The notes: a model not told the origin generated them from the letters alone. A DNA stretch of 64,000 nt from Marinilabilia salmonicolor (GCF_003003035.1 NZ_PVTS01000008.1:165751-229750); one strand, 5' to 3'. Positions 8,581-18,651 are shown, counted from the stretch's first letter. A program made the numbers and translations.

Positions 8581-10443
8581 ATGAAACGGCTTCTTCTTCT
8601 GATTTTTGTTTTTTTATATTTTTCCGGGAATTTGCTCTCATTGAATGACACCATCGTTATTGAAGAGAAGAATGACTCCATACCTGAATCTGTTTATCAA
8701 CTAGTTTTACTTAAAAACAAGGATGAAATTATTCCATTTACAGGGTTGGAAGAAAGTTGGTTTTCCTGTTTTATTGCAGGGGAACTGAGTTATTTCGGTG
8801 ATCGGATGCGAGATTATCAGGAAATGGACGTGGACTCTTTTCCGTTGGACAGTATCCTGGAGAAGAGATTACTTCGTGAATCCGAAAATAAAAAGAAACG
8901 GTTGGTTCTGGGAATTAATTCTGATTGTGATGATGCATCCCTGAGGAGTTCGGTTACAGATTTCGTTAAAGAGCATCCGACAGTGGTCGTCTTTTTTGGC
9001 AGTCCGGAAGATCTTGGAGAATGGGACGGCTTGTCTTCCGCAGAGGTTTTGTTGCTGAGTGAAAAGAACGATTCCATATGCCAGGATCATGCCGCTCAGG
9101 CACTTTTTGGAGGTATTGGCATTCAGGGTAAATTGCAAAAGGAGATTCCCGGGATGTATGCTAAAGGACATGGAATAGAGACTCAGGGAGGACTTCGCTT
9201 TGAATATACGCAACCCGATTCGTTGGGACTGAACGGAGATCGTTTGAATGAACGAATTGATAGTGTGGTGAACCAGGCCATTGGGCAGAAGGCGTTCCCC
9301 GGCTGTCAGATTCTGATGGCTGTGAATGGAAAAGTCATTCTCCGGAAATCTTATGGGTACCATACCTATGATAAAAAACAGAAGGTTCAAAATGCCGATT
9401 TGTATGATTTAGCCTCTGTTACAAAGATAAGCGGTCCTTTACCTCTTTTGATGCAGCTGAATGGTGCCGGAGTTCTTGATCTTGACCGGCCGTTCTCTGA
9501 TTATTGGTCAGATTGGAAGAACAGGCTTTTTCATTGCTCCAATAAAGATACACTGACATTGCGACAAATTCTCGCGCACCAGGCAAGGTTAGTGCCTTAT
9601 TTGGGGTTTTGGCGCGAAACAAAACAGGATGGCAGTTTTAAACGACGCTTTTATCGCCTGGAAGCCTCTCCTAAGTTTCCATATGAAGTTGGTGAGCATC
9701 TTTATTTAAAAGAAAGGTTTAAAAACAAGATTTATCGGTTGATCCGGCGTTCAGATCTGCTTCCTGAAGCCGAATATCGTTACTCGGGACTCTCTTTTTT
9801 GGTTTATCCTGAAATGATTTCTCAAATGACCGGGATTTCTTACGAAGAACTTCTCTATTCAGAGGTTTACAGACCTTTGGGGGCTACAAGGCTTGTATAT
9901 AATCCATTAAATAAGGGTTTTTCTCAACGGAATATCCCACCCACCGAGGTAGATCTTTTTTATCGCGAGAGTCAGGTTCACGGGCGGGTGCATGATGAGG
10001 CTGCCGCTGTTTTGGGAGGTGTGAGTGGTAATGCCGGGTTGTTTGGCAATGCCAATGATTTGGGCAAGTTGATGCAAATGTATCTCAATATGGGCCAATA
10101 TGGCGGCCAACAGATTATTCCGCATTCTGTTGTTGAGGAGTTTATAGCTGTCCAGTATCCTGAAAATGAAAACCGAAGAGGACTGGGGTTTGATAAACCT
10201 TTATTAGATAACAAGGAAACAGATTCTGATGCGGCATACCCGGCTCGCGGGGCGTCTCAATCGAGTTTCGGGCACAGTGGTTTTACAGGTACTTTTGTAT
10301 GGATGGATCCTGCGTCCCGGGTGTTGTATATATTTCTTTCAAACAGAGTTTTTCCAACCAGAGAGAATGTTGCGCTTTACGATCTCAATGTTCGCACCTC
10401 AGTTCAGCAAATCTTATATGATGCCCTGGAGGAGGCATATTAG
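8581..10443 (+). CDS. Serine hydrolase (class C beta-lactamase/AmpH-like) with an orphan GH3 C-terminal domain
   Basis: The ATG at 8581 gives a signal peptide; a TTG 27 bp upstream is less likely. Residues about 30-190 resemble the C-terminal domain of GH3 enzymes (LLKNKDEIIPF near the start, DHAAQALFGGIGIQGKLQ near the end). Residues about 215-615 form a beta-lactamase-fold domain with SVTK (S279, K282) as the nucleophile motif, YSG at 401-403 where Y-x-N is usual, and HSG at 565-567 in place of KTG. Related Bacteroidota proteins of about 1000 residues have a full GH3 barrel in front; here it is absent. The neighbour NamZ homolog and the Bacillus namZ-nagZ-amiE operon suggest a muropeptide amidase or peptidase. 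YSG is a variant whose effect is unknown. Confidence 0.85.
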   Translation: MKRLLLLIFVFLYFSGNLLSLNDTIVIEEKNDSIPESVYQLVLLKNKDEIIPFTGLEESWFSCFIAGELSYFGDRMRDYQEMDVDSFPLDSILEKRLLRESENKKKRLVLGINSDCDDASLRSSVTDFVKEHPTVVVFFGSPEDLGEWDGLSSAEVLLLSEKNDSICQDHAAQALFGGIGIQGKLQKEIPGMYAKGHGIETQGGLRFEYTQPDSLGLNGDRLNERIDSVVNQAIGQKAFPGCQILMAVNGKVILRKSYGYHTYDKKQKVQNADLYDLASVTKISGPLPLLMQLNGAGVLDLDRPFSDYWSDWKNRLFHCSNKDTLTLRQILAHQARLVPYLGFWRETKQDGSFKRRFYRLEASPKFPYEVGEHLYLKERFKNKIYRLIRRSDLLPEAEYRYSGLSFLVYPEMISQMTGISYEELLYSEVYRPLGATRLVYNPLNKGFSQRNIPPTEVDLFYRESQVHGRVHDEAAAVLGGVSGNAGLFGNANDLGKLMQMYLNMGQYGGQQIIPHSVVEEFIAVQYPENENRRGLGFDKPLLDNKETDSDAAYPARGASQSSFGHSGFTGTFVWMDPASRVLYIFLSNRVFPTRENVALYDLNVRTSVQQILYDALEEAY

Positions 10444-10716
10444 CATGCTGTGCCATTTGCAGACGTGTTGCATTTTAAATTTTTATGGATTTTAATATTC
10501 CCTTTTTTCTCCTGTTGTCAAATTTTCTTTCCTGCTTCTTCCTATTTTAATGAAGGTTGTGGCGTTTTGTAAGTGTAAGACCTTGAGTAAGGCCAAACCA
10601 ATTCAGTTTGTTAAAAAAGTAGTTGTAAGACAAATAAAAGTTAAATAAAAAAGGCATATATCTGATAAAAGGCTTAAATTGACTATTGCATTTTTTTAAC
10701 TTAAATAATCAGGTTT

Positions 10717-13700
10717 ATGAAAAAGAAGCTTTTTTTGAAAAAATGGCTCATCACAACGCTTTTATTGTTGTATGCCGGATTTATTGCTGCCCAGCAAATT
10801 GAAATTTCAGGTGTAGTAACCGAGAGTGCCAATGGAGAAGCTATTCCCGGGGTTTCGGTTGTTGAAAAAGGTACCACCAATGGAACCATTACCGATTTGG
10901 ATGGTCGGTTTTCATTAAGTGCTTCCGAAGAAGCAACCATTGTTTTTTCGTTTATAGGATTTGCGACGCAGGAAATTGTTCCCGGCACATCAGGCACTTA
11001 CAATGTTCAGTTGGAACCTGCTGTATTTGACGTAGACGAGGTGGTTGTAACTGCATTGGGGCTTTCGCGTGAAAAGAAATCTCTGGGTTATACTGTTACA
11101 GAGGTTCAAAGCGATGAAGTGTCCACCGTAAAAGAAACAAACGTTATGAATTCTCTGGCCGGTAAGGTTGCGGGTGTTACTATTACGCAGGGTGCGTTTG
11201 GTCCGGGAGGAGGGTCCCGTGTTGTTATCCGTGGCAATAATTCACTTTCGCAAAACAACCAGCCTCTTTACGTAGTAGATGGGGTTCCCATTGACAACTC
11301 AGGTTATGGAACCGCAAATTCCAATGATGTGGGATCCTATTCAAAAACAGATTATGGTACTGGAATTTCTGATATTAACCCGGACGATGTGGCATCCATT
11401 TCAGTATTGAAGGGACCAAATGCAGCGGCTCTTTATGGTAGCAGGGCTGCCAACGGTGTAATTTTAATTACGACCAAAAGGGGTTCTGCTCAAAAAGGGC
11501 TTGGTGTTACCGTTTCATCAAGTTTGACTTTCGAAAGACCAATGGTTTTGCCCGAATATCAAAATAAATATGGACAGGGAACACAGGGTTATGTGCCTGA
11601 AACCCTTGCTGATTTAAAAGAAGCTGGTGGTAGTTGGGGACCTTTGTTTGATGGTTCACAAAAGCTGTACTGGACCGGGGATACTAAACCTTATACTGCC
11701 CAGCCTTCTAATGTTGAAGATTTCTTTGAAACCGGACAGACACTTATTACCAGCCTCGCCCTCGAAGGAGGGGAAGAAAATGCTAATGTCAGGTTTTCCT
11801 ATACGAACACACATTCCAGTTCTATATTGCCCAATTCCGGCATCGATCGTCATAATTTCAATCTTAGAGGTTTTGCCAAAATGGGGAATAAATTGACCAT
11901 TGATGCCAAAGCTACTTATTTCCATCAGCATGGGGAAAACCGACCCAAACTGGGTACTGAAGGGGTTATGGCTTATGTGTATTCCATCCCGAGGAATGCT
12001 GCAATAGACGATTATCGTGACTATCAGAATCCGGAAACATTGGGTGCGATTTCTCATTCTTCTCTGGGGGCCAATCCATACTGGATGATGTACAACGATC
12101 GCCGGGAAGACTGGAGGAATCGTTTTACAGGATTTGTTAAAGTTCAATATGAGTTTACTGATTGGCTATCAGCTTTCGTCAGAGTTGGATCCGATTTCGT
12201 AAAACAAAATATTGAAAACCTTGAGGCATACGGACACTGGTATTATGATCGGGGACGCTTTAGCTATAATCAATACCAAACCAGTGAAACCAATGCCGAC
12301 TTTTTATTTATGTTCGACCATGATGTTTCAGATTATATTAACCTGAGTGCTACTTTTGGTGGAAATCATATGTACACAGATAACAGGAGTATGCGGATCA
12401 ACGGGGAAGATTTCCGGATTCCTGAGGGTCCCCCTGTTTCCATTTCTGAGCAGGTCTTTTATGGATATTCTCCATTAAGTAAGAAGAAGATTAATTCGCT
12501 TTATGGTACTGCCAGTTTTGGTTTTGATAACTGGTTTTATCTCGAGGGATCACTTCGAAATGACTGGTCTTCCAGCTTACCTGAGGACAGTCGTTCTTAT
12601 TCTTATCCATCACTTGGTGCCTCTGTATTATTAAATGAACTCCTGGATATAGGAACACCTGCACTTACCTATTCGAAGCTTCGTTTAAGCTGGGCGCAGG
12701 TAGGTAACGACACCGATCCGTATATGCTGAATGATATATACTATATTGATGATGCTTCTGGTTCTTATCTTGGGCTCACAACCATGAGCCGAAGCAGTCA
12801 GAAAAATAATGCTGACCTTCGGCCGGAAGAAGTTACCTCTCTTGAATTTGGAGGCGAATTCAGGTTTTTTAATAATAGACTATATACCGATTTTAGTTTT
12901 TATGATATCAAATCCCGGGATTTGATTTTCGCTGTTCCTATTTCAGCATCAACAGGATACTCTTCCCGTGTTAGCAATGTGGGTGAAATTGAAAACAGAG
13001 GTTTTGAGATTTTGTTGGGAGGTACACCGTTGGATCTTCCTGATTTCTCGTGGGACTTATCGGTTAATTTTTCCACAAATAAAAATGAACTCAATGAGTT
13101 GATTCCAGGGACAGAAACTTATCCTTTCGGTGAAACCAACAGTGGAAATATTATCGTTCAGGGAACGGTTGGTGGTGGATTTGGTGATATTTACGGAACT
13201 GATTGGCTGAGAAATGATGATGGTGAACTTGTTGTTGACGAGATCGGTCGTCCAAGAGCCACTACCGAAAAAGTGAAACTTGGAAATTATCAGCCTGATT
13301 GGGTTGGTGGATTGACAAATACTTTGAAATACAGAGATATTACGCTCAGGTTTTTAATTGATGCCCGCATAGGAGGAGAGGTTTATTCAGGAACAGATGC
13401 TTCGCTTGATGCAAGTGGTGTTAGCGAGCGCACCCTGAAGTATCGTGAAGATGGGGTGGTTTTAGATGCTGTTGTTGAACAGGAAGGTGGTAGTTATGTA
13501 GCTAATGATTCCAGAATTACTGCACAGCAGTACTGGGGCAGTGTTTCTGGCATTGGCTCGGAGTATGTCTATGATCAGACAAATATAAGACTGAGAGAAG
13601 CCTCTCTGGTTTGGAATGTGCCAAACACTCTGTTGGGAAATGGCTTTGTTAAGTCAGCTTCCGTTGGGGTGGTAGCCCGGAATCTTTTCTTCCTTTTCAA

Positions 13701-13821
13701 AGAGGTTGACAACTTTGATCCCGAATTGAGTTACAGTACCAGTAGTTTCTCTCAAGGTATCCTCTATAATCCGCTGCCATCAAGCAGAAGTTTTGGATTC
13801 AATGTTAATCTTAAGTTTTAA
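10717..13821 (+). CDS. SusC-family TonB-linked outer membrane transporter
   Basis: This is a 1034-residue SusC/RagA protein with a signal peptide ending near AAQQ, a carboxypeptidase-regulatory-like domain (residues about 28-105), the linker FDVDEVVVTALGLSREKKSLGY, a plug with LYVVDGVPIDN and LYGSRAANGVILITTKRG, and a beta-barrel ending in FNVNLKF. The EVVVTALG type linker places it in a different SusC branch from the first transporter at 2252, and it matches the third pair at 20728. The 273 bp upstream is AT-rich with no gene and no convincing promoter. It is paired with the SusD-like lipoprotein that starts 21 bp downstream. The substrate is unknown. Confidence 0.95.
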   Translation: MKKKLFLKKWLITTLLLLYAGFIAAQQIEISGVVTESANGEAIPGVSVVEKGTTNGTITDLDGRFSLSASEEATIVFSFIGFATQEIVPGTSGTYNVQLEPAVFDVDEVVVTALGLSREKKSLGYTVTEVQSDEVSTVKETNVMNSLAGKVAGVTITQGAFGPGGGSRVVIRGNNSLSQNNQPLYVVDGVPIDNSGYGTANSNDVGSYSKTDYGTGISDINPDDVASISVLKGPNAAALYGSRAANGVILITTKRGSAQKGLGVTVSSSLTFERPMVLPEYQNKYGQGTQGYVPETLADLKEAGGSWGPLFDGSQKLYWTGDTKPYTAQPSNVEDFFETGQTLITSLALEGGEENANVRFSYTNTHSSSILPNSGIDRHNFNLRGFAKMGNKLTIDAKATYFHQHGENRPKLGTEGVMAYVYSIPRNAAIDDYRDYQNPETLGAISHSSLGANPYWMMYNDRREDWRNRFTGFVKVQYEFTDWLSAFVRVGSDFVKQNIENLEAYGHWYYDRGRFSYNQYQTSETNADFLFMFDHDVSDYINLSATFGGNHMYTDNRSMRINGEDFRIPEGPPVSISEQVFYGYSPLSKKKINSLYGTASFGFDNWFYLEGSLRNDWSSSLPEDSRSYSYPSLGASVLLNELLDIGTPALTYSKLRLSWAQVGNDTDPYMLNDIYYIDDASGSYLGLTTMSRSSQKNNADLRPEEVTSLEFGGEFRFFNNRLYTDFSFYDIKSRDLIFAVPISASTGYSSRVSNVGEIENRGFEILLGGTPLDLPDFSWDLSVNFSTNKNELNELIPGTETYPFGETNSGNIIVQGTVGGGFGDIYGTDWLRNDDGELVVDEIGRPRATTEKVKLGNYQPDWVGGLTNTLKYRDITLRFLIDARIGGEVYSGTDASLDASGVSERTLKYREDGVVLDAVVEQEGGSYVANDSRITAQQYWGSVSGIGSEYVYDQTNIRLREASLVWNVPNTLLGNGFVKSASVGVVARNLFFLFKEVDNFDPELSYSTSSFSQGILYNPLPSSRSFGFNVNLKF

Positions 13822-13842
13822 TCGTGCTTAAAATAATTAATT

Positions 13843-15528
13843 ATGAAAATATATAAATTCATATTAATCGGGATTTTGGCCTTTGTTACACTTCCTCGTT
13901 GTACAGATGATTTTACTGAAATTAACCAAAATCCATCTGCCATTAGTGGAGATGATATTTCAGCGCGGTATTTTATTACCAAGAGTCAGGTTAAGCTGAT
14001 GGCTCCCGATCGGTACCCCTATTGGAGAGCGCACTTGATTCATGCCGACAGATATGCAGGTCATTTTTGCTTAGGTCACTCATCTTCCTGGTGGTCTGAT
14101 GAATTGGGCTATAGCTATAATGGTGGTTATACCGATGCAGCATGGGATTATTTCGAAGGTTATACCGGAACGATTGTTACTTATCTACAGGTAACAGGTG
14201 AGGGAGGCGATCGTGAAAACCCATTGGCGCATGCCACAGCTTTGGTTTTAAAAAGTCTTTTCTATGAGTATTTCTCCGATACCTTTGGAGAAATTCCCTA
14301 TTCCGAAACGGGCCAATTGGATATTTTATTGCCAAAGTTTGACACACATCAGTCCATCTATCAGGGAATAATCAATGATCTGGATGCTGCGATGGATGCT
14401 ATTGGTGACGCTACAAGTACAGGAGAAGCTGATGAAGATCTGGGCGAGAATGATTTGTTTTATGGTGGTGATCTTCAAAAATGGAAAAATCTGGCCAATA
14501 CCATTAAATTACGCATCGCGCTCAAGGCGCTTGGCGCTCCCGGCGCTGACTTTGCTCAAACTGCAATTGATGAAGCATTGTCTGCCCCTTTGCTTGCAGA
14601 TGAAGGGGATAATGCGCTTGTGTTAAAGGATATTGAAATAAGTCAATGGAACAGTGCTGCTTATGGAGATGTTTGGTATAATTTCGGAGCAGGATCGGAT
14701 TGGACCGTTAGTCAGGAAGTGATTAGTTATCTTCAGGATTATGGTGATCCGAGGCTTTCGAAGTATGCCCAGCCAGCCGTAGGTGGTGAAGTTACTATTC
14801 CATGGCCCGATAGTGATGACGAGGCTTTGTATTTGAAGCGGAAAAACTTTATTTTATCAGCTCTTGATGCTGCCGGTGCTGTTTATACTGAAGCCACAAA
14901 TGAAAATGGAGAATCTGTTATTGCCATGGATTCCCTTACTTATTATGTGGGGCAACCCGTGCGATTAAGAGGAGAGATGTCCAACTATGCCAGGTATGAC
15001 TTGTTCAGTAAACCAGCCGAGTATATTATTCAGAATAAAGGTGAAGATGAGCCTATTGCGCCGGAAATAGTGATGACCGCTGCTGAGTCTCATTTTCTTC
15101 AGGCTGAGGCGATTGCTCGTGGAGTTGGCTCGGGTGATGCCAATGCACATTACCAAATGGGATTGCGTCAGGCCATGCTGTTGTGGAATGTTGATCCTGC
15201 TGAGATCGATGATTTTATCGCTAATTCATCAATGGCTACTTTGGATGGCACCAATGATTTGGAGAAAATCGCCGTTCAGCGTTGGCTCGCATACTACACC
15301 GAAGGCTTCCATGCCTGGGCAGTAGTCAGAGATTTGGGCTATCCGGCAAGTTTGGCTGACGGAGTCTCAGATCCCGATATATTTGGCTTTGGTGATATCT
15401 CGGGACATTATCCGCAGCGCATGCGTTATGGAACCAACGCTTATTCAAGAAACTTAGACAATTTGCAGGTTGCTATTGGTCGTCAGGGACCTGATGTCCA
15501 GGACACAAAAATTTGGTGGGCTAAGTGA
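13843..15528 (+). CDS. SusD-like lipoprotein (SusD/RagB, group-2 type)
   Basis: The 561-residue protein belongs to the SusD-like group seen with the EVVVTALG type of SusC (TDDFTEINQNPSAISGD after the cysteine, SLFYEYFSDTFGEIPYSE, KWKNLANTIKLRIALKA, and AVQRWLAYYTEGFHAW near the end). It should sit on the outside of the outer membrane and deliver ligand to the SusC 21 bp upstream. The lipobox reads VTLPRC20; arginine just before the cysteine is unusual, although the acidic residues after the Cys (TDD) fit a surface lipoprotein. A terminator hairpin follows within 25 bp, so this pair may be its own transcript. Confidence 0.92.
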   Translation: MKIYKFILIGILAFVTLPRCTDDFTEINQNPSAISGDDISARYFITKSQVKLMAPDRYPYWRAHLIHADRYAGHFCLGHSSSWWSDELGYSYNGGYTDAAWDYFEGYTGTIVTYLQVTGEGGDRENPLAHATALVLKSLFYEYFSDTFGEIPYSETGQLDILLPKFDTHQSIYQGIINDLDAAMDAIGDATSTGEADEDLGENDLFYGGDLQKWKNLANTIKLRIALKALGAPGADFAQTAIDEALSAPLLADEGDNALVLKDIEISQWNSAAYGDVWYNFGAGSDWTVSQEVISYLQDYGDPRLSKYAQPAVGGEVTIPWPDSDDEALYLKRKNFILSALDAAGAVYTEATNENGESVIAMDSLTYYVGQPVRLRGEMSNYARYDLFSKPAEYIIQNKGEDEPIAPEIVMTAAESHFLQAEAIARGVGSGDANAHYQMGLRQAMLLWNVDPAEIDDFIANSSMATLDGTNDLEKIAVQRWLAYYTEGFHAWAVVRDLGYPASLADGVSDPDIFGFGDISGHYPQRMRYGTNAYSRNLDNLQVAIGRQGPDVQDTKIWWAK

Positions 15529-15549
15529 CGTTGAAACATTTTTTTTGAG

Positions 15550-15577
15550 GAGCTGTCTTTAGGGGCAGCTCTTTTTG
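15550..15577 (+). terminator. Rho-independent terminator after SusD-like gene
   Basis: An 8 bp stem with one G-T pair (15550-15557 with 15564-15571) is followed directly by a run of five T. It separates the SusC/SusD pair from the FAD/Fe-S dehydrogenase gene. Confidence 0.8.
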
Positions 15578-15798
15578 TTTTCTGGATACTTAAGATTAAA
15601 AAAGTGAAGTTATTTAGATGTAATATGTAATAAGTATTATAACTTTAGGGATGATTTTTTATTAACCACATCAAAGAGGGTTTAATAAAAGAACGTGTAT
15701 TAACCTTGTAATTTTTGTATTGATTGTTTATTGAAGTTTGTAGTTAAATGTTGTTCCGGGTTTTATCTCTTGCCCGGTATTTATTTTTTGAAGAATCT

Positions 15799-18651
15799 AT
15801 GGGACGCAGAAATATTAATTCTAAAAAGTTCTGGCAACAGTTAAAGTTAATATTGCCGGATTCCAGAATTTTTACTGACACACTTTATACTCTTGCCAAA
15901 GGCACTGATGCTGGTTTTTATAGGCTTATACCTGAAATGGTTTTACGGGTCGAATCGGAAAAAGAAATGGTGCGTGTGCTTGAGCTTTGTTCATTTTTTG
16001 AAATTCCTGTCACCTTTAAATCAGGAGGTACCAGTTTAAGCGGACAAACCATAACCAACTCAGTACTCATAGATACCGGTGACGGTTTTTCGGATTTTAC
16101 AATTTCGCAGGACGGGCAATATGCAAGGTTTCAAAGCGGAATTTCCGGAGGACTTGCAAATGCTCGTTTAACATCCTATGGCCGTAAGCTGGGGCCAAGT
16201 CCGGCTTCAATCAATTCGGCCCGTATCGGGGGCATTGTTTCCAATAACGCCAGTGGGGCAAGTTATGGTATTCGTTATAATAGTTACAATACGGTGGAGA
16301 GCATGCGCATCGTTTTGGCTGATGGCACAGTGCTTGACACCGGCGATTCCGAATCGCGGAGAAGCTTTGAGAAAACTCACTCCGGCATGTTGAGTCAGTT
16401 AAAGGATCTTAGTAAATCTGCTAGATCAAATGAAGGAGTCAGGAAGAAAATCCAGCATAAATTTGAGTTAAAAAATACGTGTGGATATGGTGTGAATTCT
16501 CTCATTGACTTTGAAGATCCCATTGATGTTCTTCAGCATCTGATGATTGGGTCGGAGGGAACTTTGGGCTTTATTTCTGAAGTAAGCTTTAAAACAGTCA
16601 GAGAATATGGCTTAAAAGCTACTTCCATGGTATTTTTTAAAAATATCAAATCGGCTTGTGAGGCTATTTTACCATTGCGGGGCTGCAGTGTAAGTGCTGC
16701 CGAACTGATGGATCGGAATGCTTTGCGCTCAGTTGAAAATAAGTCAGGGATGCCTCCGGTGCTTAAAACTCTGGATGAAGAAGTTGTTGCTTTGTTGATT
16801 GAAACATCTGCGGAAGAGGAAGATTTGCTCTACACCCGGATGAAAGAAATTGAGGAGGCGCTGAACTTTTTTGATACGGTTTATCCGGTGGAATTTACAA
16901 CTGATAAAGATGAGTATAACAAGCTGTGGAAAGTTCGCAAGGGGCTTTTTACTTCTGCTGCGGCATCGCGCCCCAAAGGTACGGCTTGTATTATCGAAGA
17001 TTTGGCTTTCAGGGCAGAGGTTTTGGGTGATGCTTTGGTAGATCTTAAAAAACTCATAGAGGAGTTCGGGTATGTGGGGTATGTGATTTGGGGGCATTTG
17101 TTGGATGGCAATATCCATTTTGTTATGATGCCTGATTTCAACAAGCGATCTGGTGTTGAGACGTACCGCAAATTTATGGAGGCTTTGGTGAAGTTGGTGG
17201 TTCACAAATATGACGGAAGTTTGAAAGCCGAGCACGGTACCGGACGTAATATGGCTCCTTTTGTGAGAGAGGAATGGGGTGAGGAGATTTATGATCTGAT
17301 GAAAAAGATTAAGGATGTGATTGATCCTCGTGGAATACTTAATCCCGGAGTCATAATAAATGACGATCCGGAGATTCATCTAAAAAATCTGAAACCTCTT
17401 CCTGTTGCTCATGATTTAATAGACAACTGTATAGAGTGTGGATTTTGTGAAATCAATTGTCCCTCCCGTGGGATTACACTTACGCCCAGACAACGCATTG
17501 TGGCCTATCGCGAAATGCATCGATTGTCCTTGGAGGGCAACGACAAAGACAGACTTTCGGAGCTTAAAAAGAGATATAACTATGATGGCGATGCCACGTG
17601 TGCTACCGATGGCCTTTGTGAGTTGGCATGTCCTGTGGATATAAACACCGGGAAATTAATCAAAGATCTCCGGTTTGATGGCAATTCTTCTACGGGCAAC
17701 AAGGTTGCCTCCTGGATTGCAAATCATATGAGTTCGGTTACTTTGTCAGGAAGATTTGTTCTGGGAGTTGTTGGAGGTGCTCATAGGGTTTTGGGGACTA
17801 AGGTTATGTCTGGTGTCTCTAGTTTTTTGTTTAAAGTGTCGGGGCATCGCATTCCTTTGTGGAATCCGAATATGCCGCATGGAGGGCCATCTTATTCAGT
17901 GTATGAGTCAAATGGGCAGGGCTCCGGGAAGGATACAGTGGTTTATTTCCCCACTTGTATCAATCGTACCATGGGTAAGTCTGCCGATTATGGCAAAGAG
18001 ATGGCAGTGGTGGAAAAGACCCGGCAATTGCTCGAGAAAGCCGGGTTTAACGTGGTTTTCCCTGAGGGCTTGAAGAATCTTTGCTGCGGAATGGCTTTCG
18101 ATAGTAAAGGTTTTAAAGAGCAGGGACTGCGAAAGGCCAAAGAACTTGATCAGGCATTGCTAAAAGCTTCCCAAAGCGGGAAATATCCGGTTTATTGCGA
18201 TATGAGTCCCTGTTTATTGAGGATGAAGGAGACGCTTTCTTCCGAGTTGGATCTTTATGAACCGGTGGAGTTTATCTTAAAATACTTTCCGGACAGGCTT
18301 CATTTTAAAAAACTAAATAAAAAAATTGCCATACACACTACCTGCAGTAGTACGAAAATGGGGCTGGAAAACAAATTACTTCAGCTTGCGCAGATGTGTG
18401 CAGAAGGAGTGATTGTCCCGGATGAAGTGGGCTGCTGTGGTTGGGCCGGCGATCGTGGTTTTACACATCCCGAACTGAATGCTTCCGCGCTTAAACCTTT
18501 AAAGCGTCAATTGCCCGATGATGTGGAAAGTGGTTACAGTACCAGTCGTACTTGCGAAATAGGTTTGTCGCTCCATAGTGGGATTTCCTATAAATCGATT
18601 GTTTATTTGGTGGATGAGGCGACAGAAAAATACAATACAGGGAGTTTTTGA
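15799..18651 (+). CDS. FAD-binding and 4Fe-4S D-2-hydroxyacid (D-lactate) dehydrogenase, YdiJ/GlcD-GlpC fusion type
   Basis: The 950-residue product fuses a GlcD-like FAD domain (FKSGGTSLSGQTI near the start; C-terminal WGHLLDGNIHF and AEHGTGRNMAPF) with a ferredoxin-type domain (CIECGFCEINC from residue 544; CATDGLCELACP from residue 601) and two CCG motifs (C762-C763 and about 879) of the GlpC/heterodisulfide-reductase type. The family oxidises D-lactate, D-2-hydroxyglutarate or similar acids and passes electrons to the membrane pool; E. coli YdiJ has the same layout and size. The start at 15799 is preferred because the family begins near this point; 17 extra residues are possible from 15748. 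D-lactate would be a product of MurNAc breakdown, which may link it to the first locus (inference). There is no signal peptide. Confidence 0.9.
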   Translation: MGRRNINSKKFWQQLKLILPDSRIFTDTLYTLAKGTDAGFYRLIPEMVLRVESEKEMVRVLELCSFFEIPVTFKSGGTSLSGQTITNSVLIDTGDGFSDFTISQDGQYARFQSGISGGLANARLTSYGRKLGPSPASINSARIGGIVSNNASGASYGIRYNSYNTVESMRIVLADGTVLDTGDSESRRSFEKTHSGMLSQLKDLSKSARSNEGVRKKIQHKFELKNTCGYGVNSLIDFEDPIDVLQHLMIGSEGTLGFISEVSFKTVREYGLKATSMVFFKNIKSACEAILPLRGCSVSAAELMDRNALRSVENKSGMPPVLKTLDEEVVALLIETSAEEEDLLYTRMKEIEEALNFFDTVYPVEFTTDKDEYNKLWKVRKGLFTSAAASRPKGTACIIEDLAFRAEVLGDALVDLKKLIEEFGYVGYVIWGHLLDGNIHFVMMPDFNKRSGVETYRKFMEALVKLVVHKYDGSLKAEHGTGRNMAPFVREEWGEEIYDLMKKIKDVIDPRGILNPGVIINDDPEIHLKNLKPLPVAHDLIDNCIECGFCEINCPSRGITLTPRQRIVAYREMHRLSLEGNDKDRLSELKKRYNYDGDATCATDGLCELACPVDINTGKLIKDLRFDGNSSTGNKVASWIANHMSSVTLSGRFVLGVVGGAHRVLGTKVMSGVSSFLFKVSGHRIPLWNPNMPHGGPSYSVYESNGQGSGKDTVVYFPTCINRTMGKSADYGKEMAVVEKTRQLLEKAGFNVVFPEGLKNLCCGMAFDSKGFKEQGLRKAKELDQALLKASQSGKYPVYCDMSPCLLRMKETLSSELDLYEPVEFILKYFPDRLHFKKLNKKIAIHTTCSSTKMGLENKLLQLAQMCAEGVIVPDEVGCCGWAGDRGFTHPELNASALKPLKRQLPDDVESGYSTSRTCEIGLSLHSGISYKSIVYLVDEATEKYNTGSF

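Noticed and set aside
8869..9390. Open frame of 173 codons on the minus strand inside the serine hydrolase gene
   Set aside because: It overlaps the GH3-like and nucleophile regions of a clear plus-strand gene and lacks any motif.
11656..12147. Open frame of 163 codons on the minus strand inside the second SusC gene
   Set aside because: It lies fully within a clear SusC coding region, has no recognisable domain and no signal; it is a shadow of the coding frame.
16744..17379. Open frame of 211 codons on the minus strand inside the FAD/4Fe-4S dehydrogenase gene
   Set aside because: The plus strand encodes conserved FAD-domain motifs over the same bases; the minus frame shows no family features.
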